From contig NZ_CP139368.1 in assembly GCF_034120055.1 (NCBI RefSeq), forward strand, positions 372,001 through 436,000: a stretch of DNA of 64,000 nucleotides, in the 5' to 3' direction. The translations under genes and the position numbers were made by a program. Source of the stretch: Microbacterium rhizosphaerae (GTDB taxonomy: Bacteria; Actinomycetota; Actinomycetes; Actinomycetales; Microbacteriaceae). Shown here piece after piece: positions 44,354-52,844 of this stretch. Position 1 is the first letter of the stretch. Each line of letters begins with the position of its first letter. The notes under the pieces are model-generated. The model was not told where the DNA came from. It searched no databases and was given only the letters and a program-made list of their open reading frames with translations.

Positions 44354-45307
44354 ATGTCCGGCACGACTCTGCAGAACACTTCGGCGACGACTCGCGACAA
44401 CCACCTCACGCCGGACGAGATCGCGCATTTCGACGAGCACGGCTACGTCATCCTGCGCAATTGCATCCGGGCGCCCCTGCTCGAGAAGCTCCAGCGCGCC
44501 TCGCTGCGATGGATCGCCGATGGACTGGCACTGGAGAACGAGTCGGACGGCGACGGCGACTACAACTTCGCGACCCGGCCGTCGGGCCGTGTGCTGTTCC
44601 GGATCAACTACGTGCACAACAAGGGTGAGGCCGCCTCGCTCGAACTGCTGGGCAGTCCTGAGATGCTCGGCATCGCCGAGAGCCTGGCGGGCCCGAATTT
44701 CGTCCCGACCTACGAATCCCTCGTGTTCAAGAACACCGGGGACGGCGCGCCGATCGATTGGCATCAGGATGCCGTCCACCCTCGCAACTTCCGGATCTTC
44801 AACGTCGACGTGTACCTCGACGAGAGCCGGAAGGGCAGCGGCTCGCTGCGGGTCGCTCCCGGATCCCACCGGCAGGTCGTCGACGTGTGCCGGCTGCAGG
44901 AGGAGTACGGCTGGGACGCACCCGGTGTGGTGCAGACGGAACTGAATCCCGGCGATGTGCTTGTGCACGACGTGATGCTCGTCCACGGCTCGGAGGCGAC
45001 GCTCGCGAACAAGCTGCGTCGCACGATCTATTACGAATTCCGCCCTGCCGAGCAGATCGTGGCCGAAGGGCCGTGGGACGAGGCGTTCATCGACCGGCGC
45101 CTCCGTCTCGTCGCGCTGGGACAGCGGGAATGGCGCACGCAGAATCCCTCAGCTGAGCCGTTCGCCTGGAACGTCGCCGATCGCTTCGCTCCCCGCGTCT
45201 CGGACGACTCCGAAGCAGAGCTCAGGGTCGCCCACGCAGTGCACAGCCCCGGCTCGTACTGCAGCGCCGGCAATGTGGCGACCAGGCCGAACGGTCGACC
45301 CGTGTGA
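44354..45307 (+). CDS. Phytanoyl-CoA dioxygenase (PhyH) family oxygenase
   Basis: A 317-residue Fe(II)/2-oxoglutarate oxygenase. The iron ligands are H137 and D139 in IDWHQDAVH and the distal H211 in VHDVMLVHGSEAT; an Arg in LRRTIYYEF would bind 2-oxoglutarate. Substrates of PhyH proteins vary widely. Beside an AraC regulator and sugar-acid genes it may hydroxylate a sugar-derived or plant-derived compound, which is inference. A good AGGGAGG precedes the ATG. The C-terminal 40 residues look unstructured. Confidence 0.87.
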   Translation: MSGTTLQNTSATTRDNHLTPDEIAHFDEHGYVILRNCIRAPLLEKLQRASLRWIADGLALENESDGDGDYNFATRPSGRVLFRINYVHNKGEAASLELLGSPEMLGIAESLAGPNFVPTYESLVFKNTGDGAPIDWHQDAVHPRNFRIFNVDVYLDESRKGSGSLRVAPGSHRQVVDVCRLQEEYGWDAPGVVQTELNPGDVLVHDVMLVHGSEATLANKLRRTIYYEFRPAEQIVAEGPWDEAFIDRRLRLVALGQREWRTQNPSAEPFAWNVADRFAPRVSDDSEAELRVAHAVHSPGSYCSAGNVATRPNGRPV

Positions 45308-45332
45308 GAACCCCGCTTCTGGGTGCCGCGGG

Positions 45333-47576
45333 CTATCGGGTCTCCGCCGGTGCCTTGGGCCACACCCTGACCGGCCCAGGCACAGGGCGTTCGAACGGCC
45401 CGGGGTAGGGGTTTTCCGAATCGCGCACGGCGGCGAAGTAGTCGGTGTCCACGGCGATCGGTGTGCCGTCCGCGTTCTCGTAGGGCAGTGCGGGGACTGC
45501 CGCTGAGCCGAGGAGCCCGCTCGTGACGACGCGGCGCGAGGTCGCGGACCACGCCGGATCGGCGTCGAGACTCAGGAACCAGCCATCCGACCGCTCCGTC
45601 AGCTGCGGCCGGATCGGTGCGGCGTGCACCACGGCGTCGTGGTCGAACCGGCTCGGGACCGCGTCGCCGGCGAACACGTTGCCGGCGGCGAAGGCCGGCA
45701 GCACCGCCCCGTCGAGGGTGCCGTCCCATCTCGCATATTGGGGGTCGGATGCGGCGCCATCGGGGCTCAGGATGATGTTGTTGTAGAACCGGTGGTCGCC
45801 GGGTGTCGCGTCGGACAACCCCGCGATGGCCGTGTCGTGGGCGGGATGGTACGGCGTGACGCGCGCATCGGCGAGGAAGTGCGCGATGTGGCCGCTGAGG
45901 AGGTTGTGGGCGAACGCCGTGCCCTTCGAGTTGATGAAGGCGGCGTTGCGCGACAGGAGGATGTTGTTCGCGATCAGCAGGGGGCCGTGCTGCATTTCCA
46001 GGAAGAGATCCGGCGAATCGCCGTTGTCGTGCAGCAGGTTGCCGGTGACCTGTGCACCCTGGCACATCCAGTCGAGCCAGATGCCGTGCAAGGCGCAGCG
46101 ATAGACATGGTTGTCGGCGATGACCGTGTCCACCGCGCCGTGGAATTTGAGCCCCGCCTGCTCGGCGCCGGAGAACAGCCGGCGGCTGTCGATGTCGTGG
46201 ATCTCGTTGCCGGTCACCCGGCTGAAGGCGCATCCGAGGCTCCCCACGATGCCGGTCTGCTCGCAGTGGTGGATGTGGTTGTCGCGCACGATGTGCGAAC
46301 CGACCTGCGTCCGGTTCCACCCGTTCTCGAGGGCGTCCCGCACGCAGCGCGTATAGGGGTCGGCTTCTCCGGCGTCATTGGTGTTGTCGGTGCCGTCGCC
46401 GTACTTGCCCAGCGACAGCCCGCTGCACTTCGAGTGGCTGATGGTGTTGTTCTCGATGACCCACCCGCGGCTCCAGTTCGTGCCGATGACGGCCTTCTGC
46501 TCCGACGACGGGGGTGCCCAATTGGTCGCGGCGTTCCGCAGAGTGAATCCGCTCACGTGGATGTAGTCGATGTGGTTGCGGCTGGGGTAGAACACGGTCT
46601 GGCGGACGTTGATCTCCACCGTGCCGTCGTTGGGATCCCCCTCGGGGAACTGCGCGTAGATCGTCGTGGTCCCGGCCTCGTATTCGGAGGTCGTGAACCG
46701 GACGACGAGAGTGATGGCACCGGAGCAGGGTTCGATCGGGACGGTCAGCGTGCGCCACACGTTCGGTTCATCGGATGCTGCAACCTCACCCGCACCGAGC
46801 AACGGCCCGTCGGGGGTGTCGAGCCGAAGCTCGATCCGGCCGCCCCCGCCCAGATCCGGTGCGACGTCGATGTCGATGAAGCGGCAGTCGCTGCCGGCAT
46901 CCACCCCATCGAATCGCAGCCAGTCGCCGACCTTGAGGCCGGTGGAATGAGACATTCCATCGGGCCTGGTCCCCAGCGTGCCGCCGTAGCGGAACGCCAA
47001 GGTGTCGGCCGACACGACCGGACCGCCGTCCGGCCGGATCTCGCCGAGGCTGATGATGCCGTCCGCGTCGCCCTCCACGGTGGCGAACCACAGGCCATCC
47101 GGGTCGGACGCGGTGTGCAGTTCCTCGAGCGATTCCGCCTCGATCAGCCAATCCCCGTTGCGGTAGACGCAGCCGGTGTGATGCACCCGGCCGCGCGGAT
47201 CGAACCAATCCCCCCGGATGACGTCGATGTAGGGGTTGAAAGCGCCGAACCGCGAGCTCTCGACCTGGTAGCGCCAGACCTGCCCTGACACGTGCTCCCA
47301 GCCCGATGCCACATCCGACCCGGTGATGACGACCCGCTCGCGCTCCGCCGCGGCGTAGGTGATCGGGGCGTCGTCGGTGCCGCCGCGTGGCGGATCCACG
47401 CGCTCGCGGTAGACACCCCCGGCGACGAGGACCGTGTCCCCTGGGCGTGCGACCGCCGCAGCGGCCGAGATGCTGCCGAACGGGCGGGTTGCTGTTCCGT
47501 CGGCTCCGTCGGCTCCGTCGGCTCCGGATGCCGCGGAGACATAGAGGGTGCGAGATTCCACAGTGTCATCTTCCAT
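45333..47576 (-). CDS. Right-handed beta-helix glycosidase-like protein with inserted CBM6-like domain
   Basis: A 747-residue protein. The start LYVSAASGADGADGADGTAT contains a 9-base tandem repeat (GAD units). DUF1565/beta-helix repeats follow (GDTVLVAGGVYRERV), then an inserted CBM6-like beta-sandwich (about residues 228-340: LKVGDWLRFDGVDAGS, IELRLDTPDGPLLG), and a long right-handed parallel beta-helix with asparagine ladders (HIVRDNHIHHCEQTGIVGSL, VTGNLLHDNGDSPDLF). This layout resembles GH141 (fucosidase/xylanase) and related families. There is no signal peptide, so it would act on imported oligosaccharides. Substrate unknown. Confidence 0.75.
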   Translation of the reverse strand: MEDDTVESRTLYVSAASGADGADGADGTATRPFGSISAAAAVARPGDTVLVAGGVYRERVDPPRGGTDDAPITYAAAERERVVITGSDVASGWEHVSGQVWRYQVESSRFGAFNPYIDVIRGDWFDPRGRVHHTGCVYRNGDWLIEAESLEELHTASDPDGLWFATVEGDADGIISLGEIRPDGGPVVSADTLAFRYGGTLGTRPDGMSHSTGLKVGDWLRFDGVDAGSDCRFIDIDVAPDLGGGGRIELRLDTPDGPLLGAGEVAASDEPNVWRTLTVPIEPCSGAITLVVRFTTSEYEAGTTTIYAQFPEGDPNDGTVEINVRQTVFYPSRNHIDYIHVSGFTLRNAATNWAPPSSEQKAVIGTNWSRGWVIENNTISHSKCSGLSLGKYGDGTDNTNDAGEADPYTRCVRDALENGWNRTQVGSHIVRDNHIHHCEQTGIVGSLGCAFSRVTGNEIHDIDSRRLFSGAEQAGLKFHGAVDTVIADNHVYRCALHGIWLDWMCQGAQVTGNLLHDNGDSPDLFLEMQHGPLLIANNILLSRNAAFINSKGTAFAHNLLSGHIAHFLADARVTPYHPAHDTAIAGLSDATPGDHRFYNNIILSPDGAASDPQYARWDGTLDGAVLPAFAAGNVFAGDAVPSRFDHDAVVHAAPIRPQLTERSDGWFLSLDADPAWSATSRRVVTSGLLGSAAVPALPYENADGTPIAVDTDYFAAVRDSENPYPGPFERPVPGPVRVWPKAPAETR

Positions 47577-47588
47577 TTCTCTCGAGTC

Positions 47589-48383
47589 CTACGACCATCC
47601 AGGTGTTCCGAGCGGATGGTGCACCCATCCGGACCCGAGCGGCTCGTCGACGCCGAACGGCGGATCCGACACGACGCGAGACGCGTAGACCTCTGCATCG
47701 TCGAGTGGCACGAAGCCGATCTCGGCACCGGCCGAGAGGTCGGCGAAGCCGCGCTGGTTCGCCGAGAGTCCCCACACCGTGTGGAACCCGGGTTGCTCGA
47801 GCCGATTCACGGCTTCCACCAGACGGGCGAGGTCTGCGATCGACAGCCAGGTCGACAACGAGCGGATGCTGCTGGGCTCGGGCTCCACCGTCCCGAGTCG
47901 CGCGGCGACGACGGACATGCCGAAGCGATCTGCATAGAGCTGTCCGAGCGCCTCGAGCACCACCTTGCCCACCCCGTAGTACGTGTCGGGTCGGGCCGAC
48001 GGCAGCCGCATCCCCTCCATGGATCGCGGCGTGTGGAACCCCACCGCGTGAATCGAGCTCGCGAGGAGAACGCGCGGGACGCCGGCTCGCCGGGCCGCCT
48101 CCAGGACGACGCGGCCGCCGTCGATGTTCACGCACATGATGTCTTCCCATGGCATCTCCGAGGCGTATCCGGCCAGGTGCACGATGGTGTCGGCTCCCGC
48201 GACGGCAGCGGTCAGCCCGTCGAGGTCGGTGACCGACGTCGTGACGGTCCGCTCGGATGGTCCCGCACCGAGGGCGGGGACGATGTCCACGAGCGTGAGC
48301 CGGCGGCCTTCGGTGCGCAGAAGCGGACGGAGACGCGTGCCGACGCTGCCTGCAGCACCGGTGAGGACGATCGACGAGGACAT
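47589..48383 (-). CDS. udh: Uronate dehydrogenase-like NAD-dependent epimerase/dehydratase
   Basis: A 264-residue extended SDR. It has the TGAAGSVGTRL NAD motif at residues 8-18, the HLAGYASEMPWEDIMCVNID region, an SSIHAVGFH segment and the catalytic Y136-G-V-G-K140. Length and these motifs match bacterial uronate dehydrogenase, which oxidises D-glucuronate or D-galacturonate to the aldaro-lactone. The divergent neighbour is glucarate dehydratase, the next enzyme of that pathway. A clear AAGGAG lies before the ATG. It is followed after 12 bases by the beta-helix gene on the same strand. Confidence 0.82.
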   Translation of the reverse strand: MSSSIVLTGAAGSVGTRLRPLLRTEGRRLTLVDIVPALGAGPSERTVTTSVTDLDGLTAAVAGADTIVHLAGYASEMPWEDIMCVNIDGGRVVLEAARRAGVPRVLLASSIHAVGFHTPRSMEGMRLPSARPDTYYGVGKVVLEALGQLYADRFGMSVVAARLGTVEPEPSSIRSLSTWLSIADLARLVEAVNRLEQPGFHTVWGLSANQRGFADLSAGAEIGFVPLDDAEVYASRVVSDPPFGVDEPLGSGWVHHPLGTPGWS

Positions 48384-48419
48384 GCCGCTCCTTGGAACAG
48401 CCCGATCAGCGTAACCGGG

Positions 48420-48449
48420 TTGCGATAATCGATAATAGACGAGTAGGTT
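48420..48449. promoter_or_regulatory. Operator site A between udh and gudD
   Basis: TGCGATAATCGATAATAGAC at 48421-48440 contains the CGATAATCGATAAT motif shared with other promoters of the region. It sits in the divergent udh/gudD intergenic region beside a -10-like TAGGTT (48444-48449). A FadR-type GntR regulator is the likely binder. Confidence 0.7.
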
Positions 48450-48514
48450 CGCCCACGGAGACTCTTTCGTGGAGATGCGGTCTGCGACTCCGACGATGCG
48501 ACGAAAGGAATCTC

Positions 48515-49753
48515 GTGATCATCCAGGATCTGATCGTCACTCCGATCGCGTTCCCCGATCCGCCCTTGCTCAATGCGGCGGGGGTGCACGAGCCGCTGGC
48601 GCTGCGCAGCGTCGTGCAGCTCGTCGTGGCCGGCGGGGTGGTGGGCTTGGGCGAGGGCTGGGGCGAGCGGGATGTCGTCGAGGCGATGACGTGCGCGCGG
48701 GATGAGCTGGTCGGACAGAATGTGTTCGATCTCGCCGCGGTCGAGGCGGCGGTCGGTCGCTCCATCTCCGCCCGCGATCAGGGAGCGGACACGCGCCTGC
48801 AGACCATCGTGTTCGCGCCCATCGAGGTCGCGTGCCACGATGCGCAGGGAAAGATCCTGGGCGTTCCCGTCAGCACGCTCCTCGGCGGCGCGGTCCGCGA
48901 CAGCGTCGACTTCAGCGGGTACCTGTTCTACAAGTGGGACCGCCACCTCGGGACAGCTGCCGCGCCGGATCGCTGGGGAGCAGCTCTCGACCCCGCCGGA
49001 ATCGTCGACCAGGCTCGCACCATGATCGACGAGTTCGGCTTCCGTTCGCTCAAGCTCAAGGCCGGCGTGTTCCACCCCGACGAAGAGGCCGCGGCGATCG
49101 AGGCGCTCGCCGAAGCATTTCCCGGCACACCCCTTCGGATGGACCCGAACGGCGTGTGGTCCGTCGAGACCTCGGTCGCGATCGCCGAGCGGCTGCGCGG
49201 CACACTCCAGTACCTCGAAGACCCCACGATGGGCATGGCCGGCATGTCGGCTGTCGCCCAGGATGCCGGCATCCCCCTCGCGACGAACATGTGCGTGGTC
49301 GGCTTCGACCAGATCGCCGAGGCGGTGCGCACCGACGCCGTGCAGATCATCCTGTCCGATCACCACTTCTGGGGCGGCCTGCGCCGAACCCGTGAGCTGG
49401 GGGTCATCTGCGAGACATTCGGTCTGGGCCTCTCGATGCACTCCAACTCGCACCTGGGGATCTCGCTCGCCGCGATGACGCACGTCGCAGCGGCGATGCC
49501 CCGCATCGACTACGCGTGCGACACGCACTACCCCTGGAACGGCGAGCACGACATCCTCGAGCCGGGCGCGATCGAGATCCGTGACGGAGCGGTGCGCGTG
49601 CCTACCGGTCCCGGTCTCGGGGTGGAGCTGGACGAGGGCAGACTGGGCGAGCTCCACGCGCTCTACACAGCCTCGGGCCGGACGCACCGCGACGACGAGG
49701 CCTACATGCAGGCCGCGCAACCCGACTTCGTCGATGTCAGACCACGGTTCTAG
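48515..49753 (+). CDS. gudD: Glucarate dehydratase-like enolase-superfamily enzyme
   Basis: A 412-residue enzyme. Enolase-superfamily residues are visible: the KxK base pair in LKLKAGV, metal ligands in MDPNGVWS, YLEDPT and ATNMCVVGFD, then SDHHFWGG, and the His base in MHSNSHLGIS. These are the features of D-glucarate/galactarate dehydratase, which makes 5-dehydro-4-deoxy-glucarate. GTG 48515 follows AAAGGAA, about 75 bases after the operator. Aldolase and GarR genes follow on the same strand, supporting this role. A related acid-sugar specificity (for example fuconate) cannot be excluded. Confidence 0.86.
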   Translation: MIIQDLIVTPIAFPDPPLLNAAGVHEPLALRSVVQLVVAGGVVGLGEGWGERDVVEAMTCARDELVGQNVFDLAAVEAAVGRSISARDQGADTRLQTIVFAPIEVACHDAQGKILGVPVSTLLGGAVRDSVDFSGYLFYKWDRHLGTAAAPDRWGAALDPAGIVDQARTMIDEFGFRSLKLKAGVFHPDEEAAAIEALAEAFPGTPLRMDPNGVWSVETSVAIAERLRGTLQYLEDPTMGMAGMSAVAQDAGIPLATNMCVVGFDQIAEAVRTDAVQIILSDHHFWGGLRRTRELGVICETFGLGLSMHSNSHLGISLAAMTHVAAAMPRIDYACDTHYPWNGEHDILEPGAIEIRDGAVRVPTGPGLGVELDEGRLGELHALYTASGRTHRDDEAYMQAAQPDFVDVRPRF

Positions 49754-50897
49754 CGGCGCGGGCGCGCTGAGCGTCTACGCCTACCCCTGGGACGTCACGG
49801 GCGATCCGGCGGCGCTCGATGTGCTCACCTCGATGGATGCCGATCGCGTCGTGCTGGCCGCCGCCTATCACTCCGTGCGAGCCGCGACGCCGCGGCATCC
49901 ACGGCACAAGGTCGTCGATGCGCGCTGGTCTGCGATCTACGCGCCGTTCCGGCGCGAGGCGTTCGCGGCACTGCCGATCGCGCCGCGTGCCCCGGGCGGC
50001 TGGGTGACCGAGGGCGCGTTCGCACGGGCGCGTCGTTCGATCGCCGAGGCCGGGATGGACGTCGCCGGCTGGCTCGCTCTCACGCACGTCGACAGTGAGA
50101 GCGCATCCGACGAGTTCCGCGTCGTCAACGCGTTCGGAGACGTGTACGCGTACGCGCTGTGCCCGTCCCACGACGCGGTCATCGAGTACGCGTCGACGGT
50201 GGTCCGCGAGACCGTCGACGCGGGTGAGCTCTCGTCGATCGTGGTCGAGGCCTGGAGTCAGCTCGGCGTGGCGCACGTGTCCCAACACGACAAGACATCC
50301 ACCGCCGGCTGGACGGCCGCCGATCTCCAGCTTCTCTCGATCTGCTTCTGCATCGCGTGCCGGCGGCTCCATCTCGCACAAGGAGCCGATGTCGACGCGC
50401 TGCGCGCGGCCGTGCGAGCCTCGGTCGGAAGCGCTCGTGCGCAGTCCGTCCGCGACGAATGGGGAGCAGTCGTGCTGGCCGCCCGCACCCGCTCGAGGCG
50501 CCGGATGCTGTCCGCCATCCTTCCGGCCGCGCATGACGCGGGTGCGGCACGCGTCGAACTGCATGTCGACGATGACCCGTGGGCGACGGGCCCGTGCGGG
50601 CCGATCGGCACCGACGATGATGTCGCGGCCGGTGTCGCAGCCGTCGTCGCACCCGCGTGGAGTCCCGGCGCGGTCGCGGTCGAACGGGTCCGCCGACTGT
50701 CGCAGAGCCACCGCGAGGTCGCCGCGTACGTGAGCGCCCTCGGCACGGAGTCAGCGGAGGCGCTCGCGATGTTCTGGGAGGAGCTCATCGCCGCCGGGGC
50801 CGGATCCCTGCACCTTTATCACTTCGGTCTCGCGTCGGCGGACCGGATCGCGACGGCCATCGCCGCACGCGCGGCCATCCGCGAACGAACGCACTGA
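49734..50897 (+). CDS. Unassigned protein, possibly TIM-barrel, in the glucarate operon
   Basis: A 387-residue protein I cannot assign. Highly patterned segments, such as LSVYAYPWDVTGDPAAL, VLAAAYHSVRAATPRHPRHK, ALCPSHDAVIEYASTVV, QLGVAHVSQHDKTSTAGWT and LLSICFCIACRRL, look like conserved active-site strands of a glycoside-hydrolase-like (beta/alpha) barrel. His, Asp and Glu residues in these strands could be catalytic. There is no signal peptide. It overlaps gudD by 20 bases and is followed ten bases later by the aldolase, so it is inside the operon. It may process the sugar acid or a glycoside upstream of it. Confidence 0.55.
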   Translation: MSDHGSSGAGALSVYAYPWDVTGDPAALDVLTSMDADRVVLAAAYHSVRAATPRHPRHKVVDARWSAIYAPFRREAFAALPIAPRAPGGWVTEGAFARARRSIAEAGMDVAGWLALTHVDSESASDEFRVVNAFGDVYAYALCPSHDAVIEYASTVVRETVDAGELSSIVVEAWSQLGVAHVSQHDKTSTAGWTAADLQLLSICFCIACRRLHLAQGADVDALRAAVRASVGSARAQSVRDEWGAVVLAARTRSRRRMLSAILPAAHDAGAARVELHVDDDPWATGPCGPIGTDDDVAAGVAAVVAPAWSPGAVAVERVRRLSQSHREVAAYVSALGTESAEALAMFWEELIAAGAGSLHLYHFGLASADRIATAIAARAAIRERTH

Positions 50898-50907
50898 GGA
50901 GAACCAC

Positions 50908-51582
50908 ATGACGGATATCGGCGAACGACTCGGCGATGTGCCGCTGGTCGCGATTCTCCGGGCGCCCGACCCGGCTCGCTTCCTCCCGGTCGTCGAGGTG
51001 CTCTACCACTGCGGAATGCGGGCGGTGGAGATCACCCTCACCACTGCGGGCGCGGTCGAGTGCATCCAGGAGCTTCGGTCGTCGATGCCGTCCGATCTGC
51101 TTGTCGGGGCGGGCTCGCTCAGATCGTCGAGCGACCTGCTGGCGGCCCACGACGCCGGGGCCCAATTCGTCGTGAGCCAGTTCGCCTCGGTCGAACTGCG
51201 GGATGCCGCCGACGCACTGGGCGTGGATTACATTCCCGGCGCACTGACGCCGACGGAAGTCGCCCTGTGCCGGGCGGCCGGCGCTGCGGTCGTCAAGCTC
51301 TCACCGGTGGGCCCGGTGGGCGGCATCGCCTACCTCGTCGAGCTTCTGGCGCCCATGCCGGACGCGCGGATCTTCGTCACGGGCGGAGTGAAAGTGGATG
51401 ACATCGTCGGGTATGTCGATGCGGGGGCCGCCGTGGTGGGCCTCAGCCGGGATCTGCTCCGCGATGCGCTCAGCCCCGACGGTGATCTCGCCGCACTCGC
51501 CGGGCGAGCGCGGACGGCGGTCGACGCCGTGATGACGCGCTCGCTCTCATCGCGTCACGCCGAGGCGGAGGTGGGACTGTGA
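50908..51582 (+). CDS. KDPG/KHG aldolase family (Eda-like) aldolase
   Basis: A 224-residue class I aldolase of the Eda family. It has E41 in AVEITLTT and the Schiff-base lysine K130 in AAVVKLSPVGPVGG; the usual VKLFPA motif is altered to VKLSPV, and VGAGTV to VGAGSL. Between glucarate dehydratase and tartronate semialdehyde reductase, it should cleave 5-dehydro-4-deoxy-glucarate to pyruvate and tartronate semialdehyde, the role of GarL (an unrelated class II aldolase) in E. coli. That assignment is inference. A GAGGAG site precedes the ATG; it overlaps garR by four bases. Confidence 0.85.
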   Translation: MTDIGERLGDVPLVAILRAPDPARFLPVVEVLYHCGMRAVEITLTTAGAVECIQELRSSMPSDLLVGAGSLRSSSDLLAAHDAGAQFVVSQFASVELRDAADALGVDYIPGALTPTEVALCRAAGAAVVKLSPVGPVGGIAYLVELLAPMPDARIFVTGGVKVDDIVGYVDAGAAVVGLSRDLLRDALSPDGDLAALAGRARTAVDAVMTRSLSSRHAEAEVGL

Positions 51583-52457
51583 AGATCGTGTTCATCGGAC
51601 TGGGCACCATGGGGCTGCCCATGGCGGTCAACCTGGTCAAGGCCGGATATGACGTCCACGGCTTCAATCGCAGCGACGCGAAGGTCGCCGCATTGGTCGC
51701 AGCAGGTGGAATCGCCGGAGGCGTCCTGGATTCCGAGGTCGAGGACGCCGACGTGATCATCACGGTGCTCCCCGACTCCCCGGACGTCAGAGCTGTGCTG
51801 CTCGGGCCCGATGGGATCGTAGGTCGCCTCCCCGAGGGCTCGACCGTCATCGACATGAGCACGGTGACGCCGACGCTCGCCGTCGAGGTGGCCCAGGCCG
51901 CCGCCGCGCAACGCGTCAGCGCACTGGACGCTCCCGTGAGCGGAGGGGAGGCGGGCGCGATCGAGGGATCGCTGTCGATCATGGTCGGCGGCGAAGCCGA
52001 CGTCGTCGAACAGCGCCGGGGACTGCTCGAGGCGATGGGCCAGACCGTCGTGCATGTCGGCGGCCACGGCGCCGGTCAGACGGTCAAGGCGGCGAATCAG
52101 CTGCTGGTCGCCGCCACGATCCAGGCTGTCGCCGAGGCGCTCACCTTTCTCGACGCATCCGCGGTCGATCTCGAGCCCGCGGTGCAGGTGCTCGCGGGAG
52201 GCCTCGCAGGAAACCGCATCCTCGACCGGAAGTCGGCGTCGATGCTCGCTCACGACTTCCGACCCGGCTTCCGGGTGGAGCTGCACCACAAGGACCTCGG
52301 CATCCTGCTCGACGCGGCGCGACGAGTCCGTGTCCCGCTTCCGGTCGGGGCCCTCGTGAGTCAGCTGATGGAGTCTTCACTGGCGCGGGGTGACGGTGCG
52401 CTGGACCACACCGCCCTCCTGAGGGGCGTCGAGCAGATGGCGGGGCGCGGACGATGA
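51579..52457 (+). CDS. garR: Tartronate semialdehyde (2-hydroxy-3-oxopropionate) reductase
   Basis: A 292-residue beta-hydroxyacid dehydrogenase. It begins with the cofactor motif FIGLGTMGLPMAVNLVKAG; substrate-binding DAPVSGGEAGAIEGSL and the catalytic K170 in GQTVKAANQLL are intact. In the glucarate pathway GarR reduces tartronate semialdehyde to glycerate, giving the pathway an exit to glycolysis. GTG start at 51579 overlaps the aldolase stop, and its stop overlaps the mutarotase start. The 3-hydroxyisobutyrate dehydrogenase family is similar; context favours GarR. Confidence 0.85.
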   Translation: MKIVFIGLGTMGLPMAVNLVKAGYDVHGFNRSDAKVAALVAAGGIAGGVLDSEVEDADVIITVLPDSPDVRAVLLGPDGIVGRLPEGSTVIDMSTVTPTLAVEVAQAAAAQRVSALDAPVSGGEAGAIEGSLSIMVGGEADVVEQRRGLLEAMGQTVVHVGGHGAGQTVKAANQLLVAATIQAVAEALTFLDASAVDLEPAVQVLAGGLAGNRILDRKSASMLAHDFRPGFRVELHHKDLGILLDAARRVRVPLPVGALVSQLMESSLARGDGALDHTALLRGVEQMAGRGR

Positions 52458-52828
52458 CCGGATCTGTGATCTACACGGAGAGCTGCACTCAGCTGGTTCC
52501 TGGAGCGGCGGTCGAGTACGAGGCCTTCCATCGGGCGGTTCCGCGCCGGATCGACGAGCAGCTCCGGCGCGGCGGCGTCGTGGCGTGGCAGATCTATCTT
52601 CGTGACGACGTGCTCACCCACTGCGTCACGAAGGATGACCGTGCACCTGCGCCGCCGAGCCCCGAGGACGTGGCGACAACGGCCTGGTGGCGGGAGCAGG
52701 TGAGGCCGTTCCTGGTGGAAGGGGCTTCGCCCGCGGTCGAAAGGCCGCTGGGCCGCCTGATCTGGGACCTCGACTGGCCGACGCGCGAAGAGGTGGACAC
52801 CGCCGAGCACGAGAGCGATTCTCGATAG
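52454..52828 (+). CDS. L-rhamnose/L-fucose mutarotase-like protein (DUF718)
   Basis: A 124-residue protein of the RhaM/DUF718 ferredoxin-like fold: the opening CTQLVPGAAVEYEAFHRAVP with the conserved EYxxxH, VAWQIYLRDDVLTHCVT, and the Trp-rich TTAWWREQVRPFL. Members interconvert anomers of L-rhamnose, L-fucose or related sugars. The family's usual VWPE motif is altered to AVPRR, and some aromatic residues differ, so specificity may be new. It overlaps garR by four bases. Its presence in a glucarate operon points to a 6-deoxy sugar also being handled here. Confidence 0.7.
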   Translation: MTGSVIYTESCTQLVPGAAVEYEAFHRAVPRRIDEQLRRGGVVAWQIYLRDDVLTHCVTKDDRAPAPPSPEDVATTAWWREQVRPFLVEGASPAVERPLGRLIWDLDWPTREEVDTAEHESDSR

Positions 52829-52844
52829 CCGATAGAATCGCCGC
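52816..52844 (+). promoter_or_regulatory. Operator site B and leaderless promoter of the first GntR gene
   Basis: CGATTCT at 52816-52822 and AGAATCG at 52834-52840 form an inverted repeat around CGATAGCCGAT. The -10 TAGAAT (52833-52838) lies inside it, six bases before the GTG at 52845. The arrangement suggests autorepression. The sequence differs more from the core motif than the other sites. Confidence 0.55.

Noticed and set aside
43415..44986. A 523-residue version of the second AraC regulator
   Set aside because: The first 240 residues would be antisense to the PhyH gene; the cupin domain starts properly at 44266.
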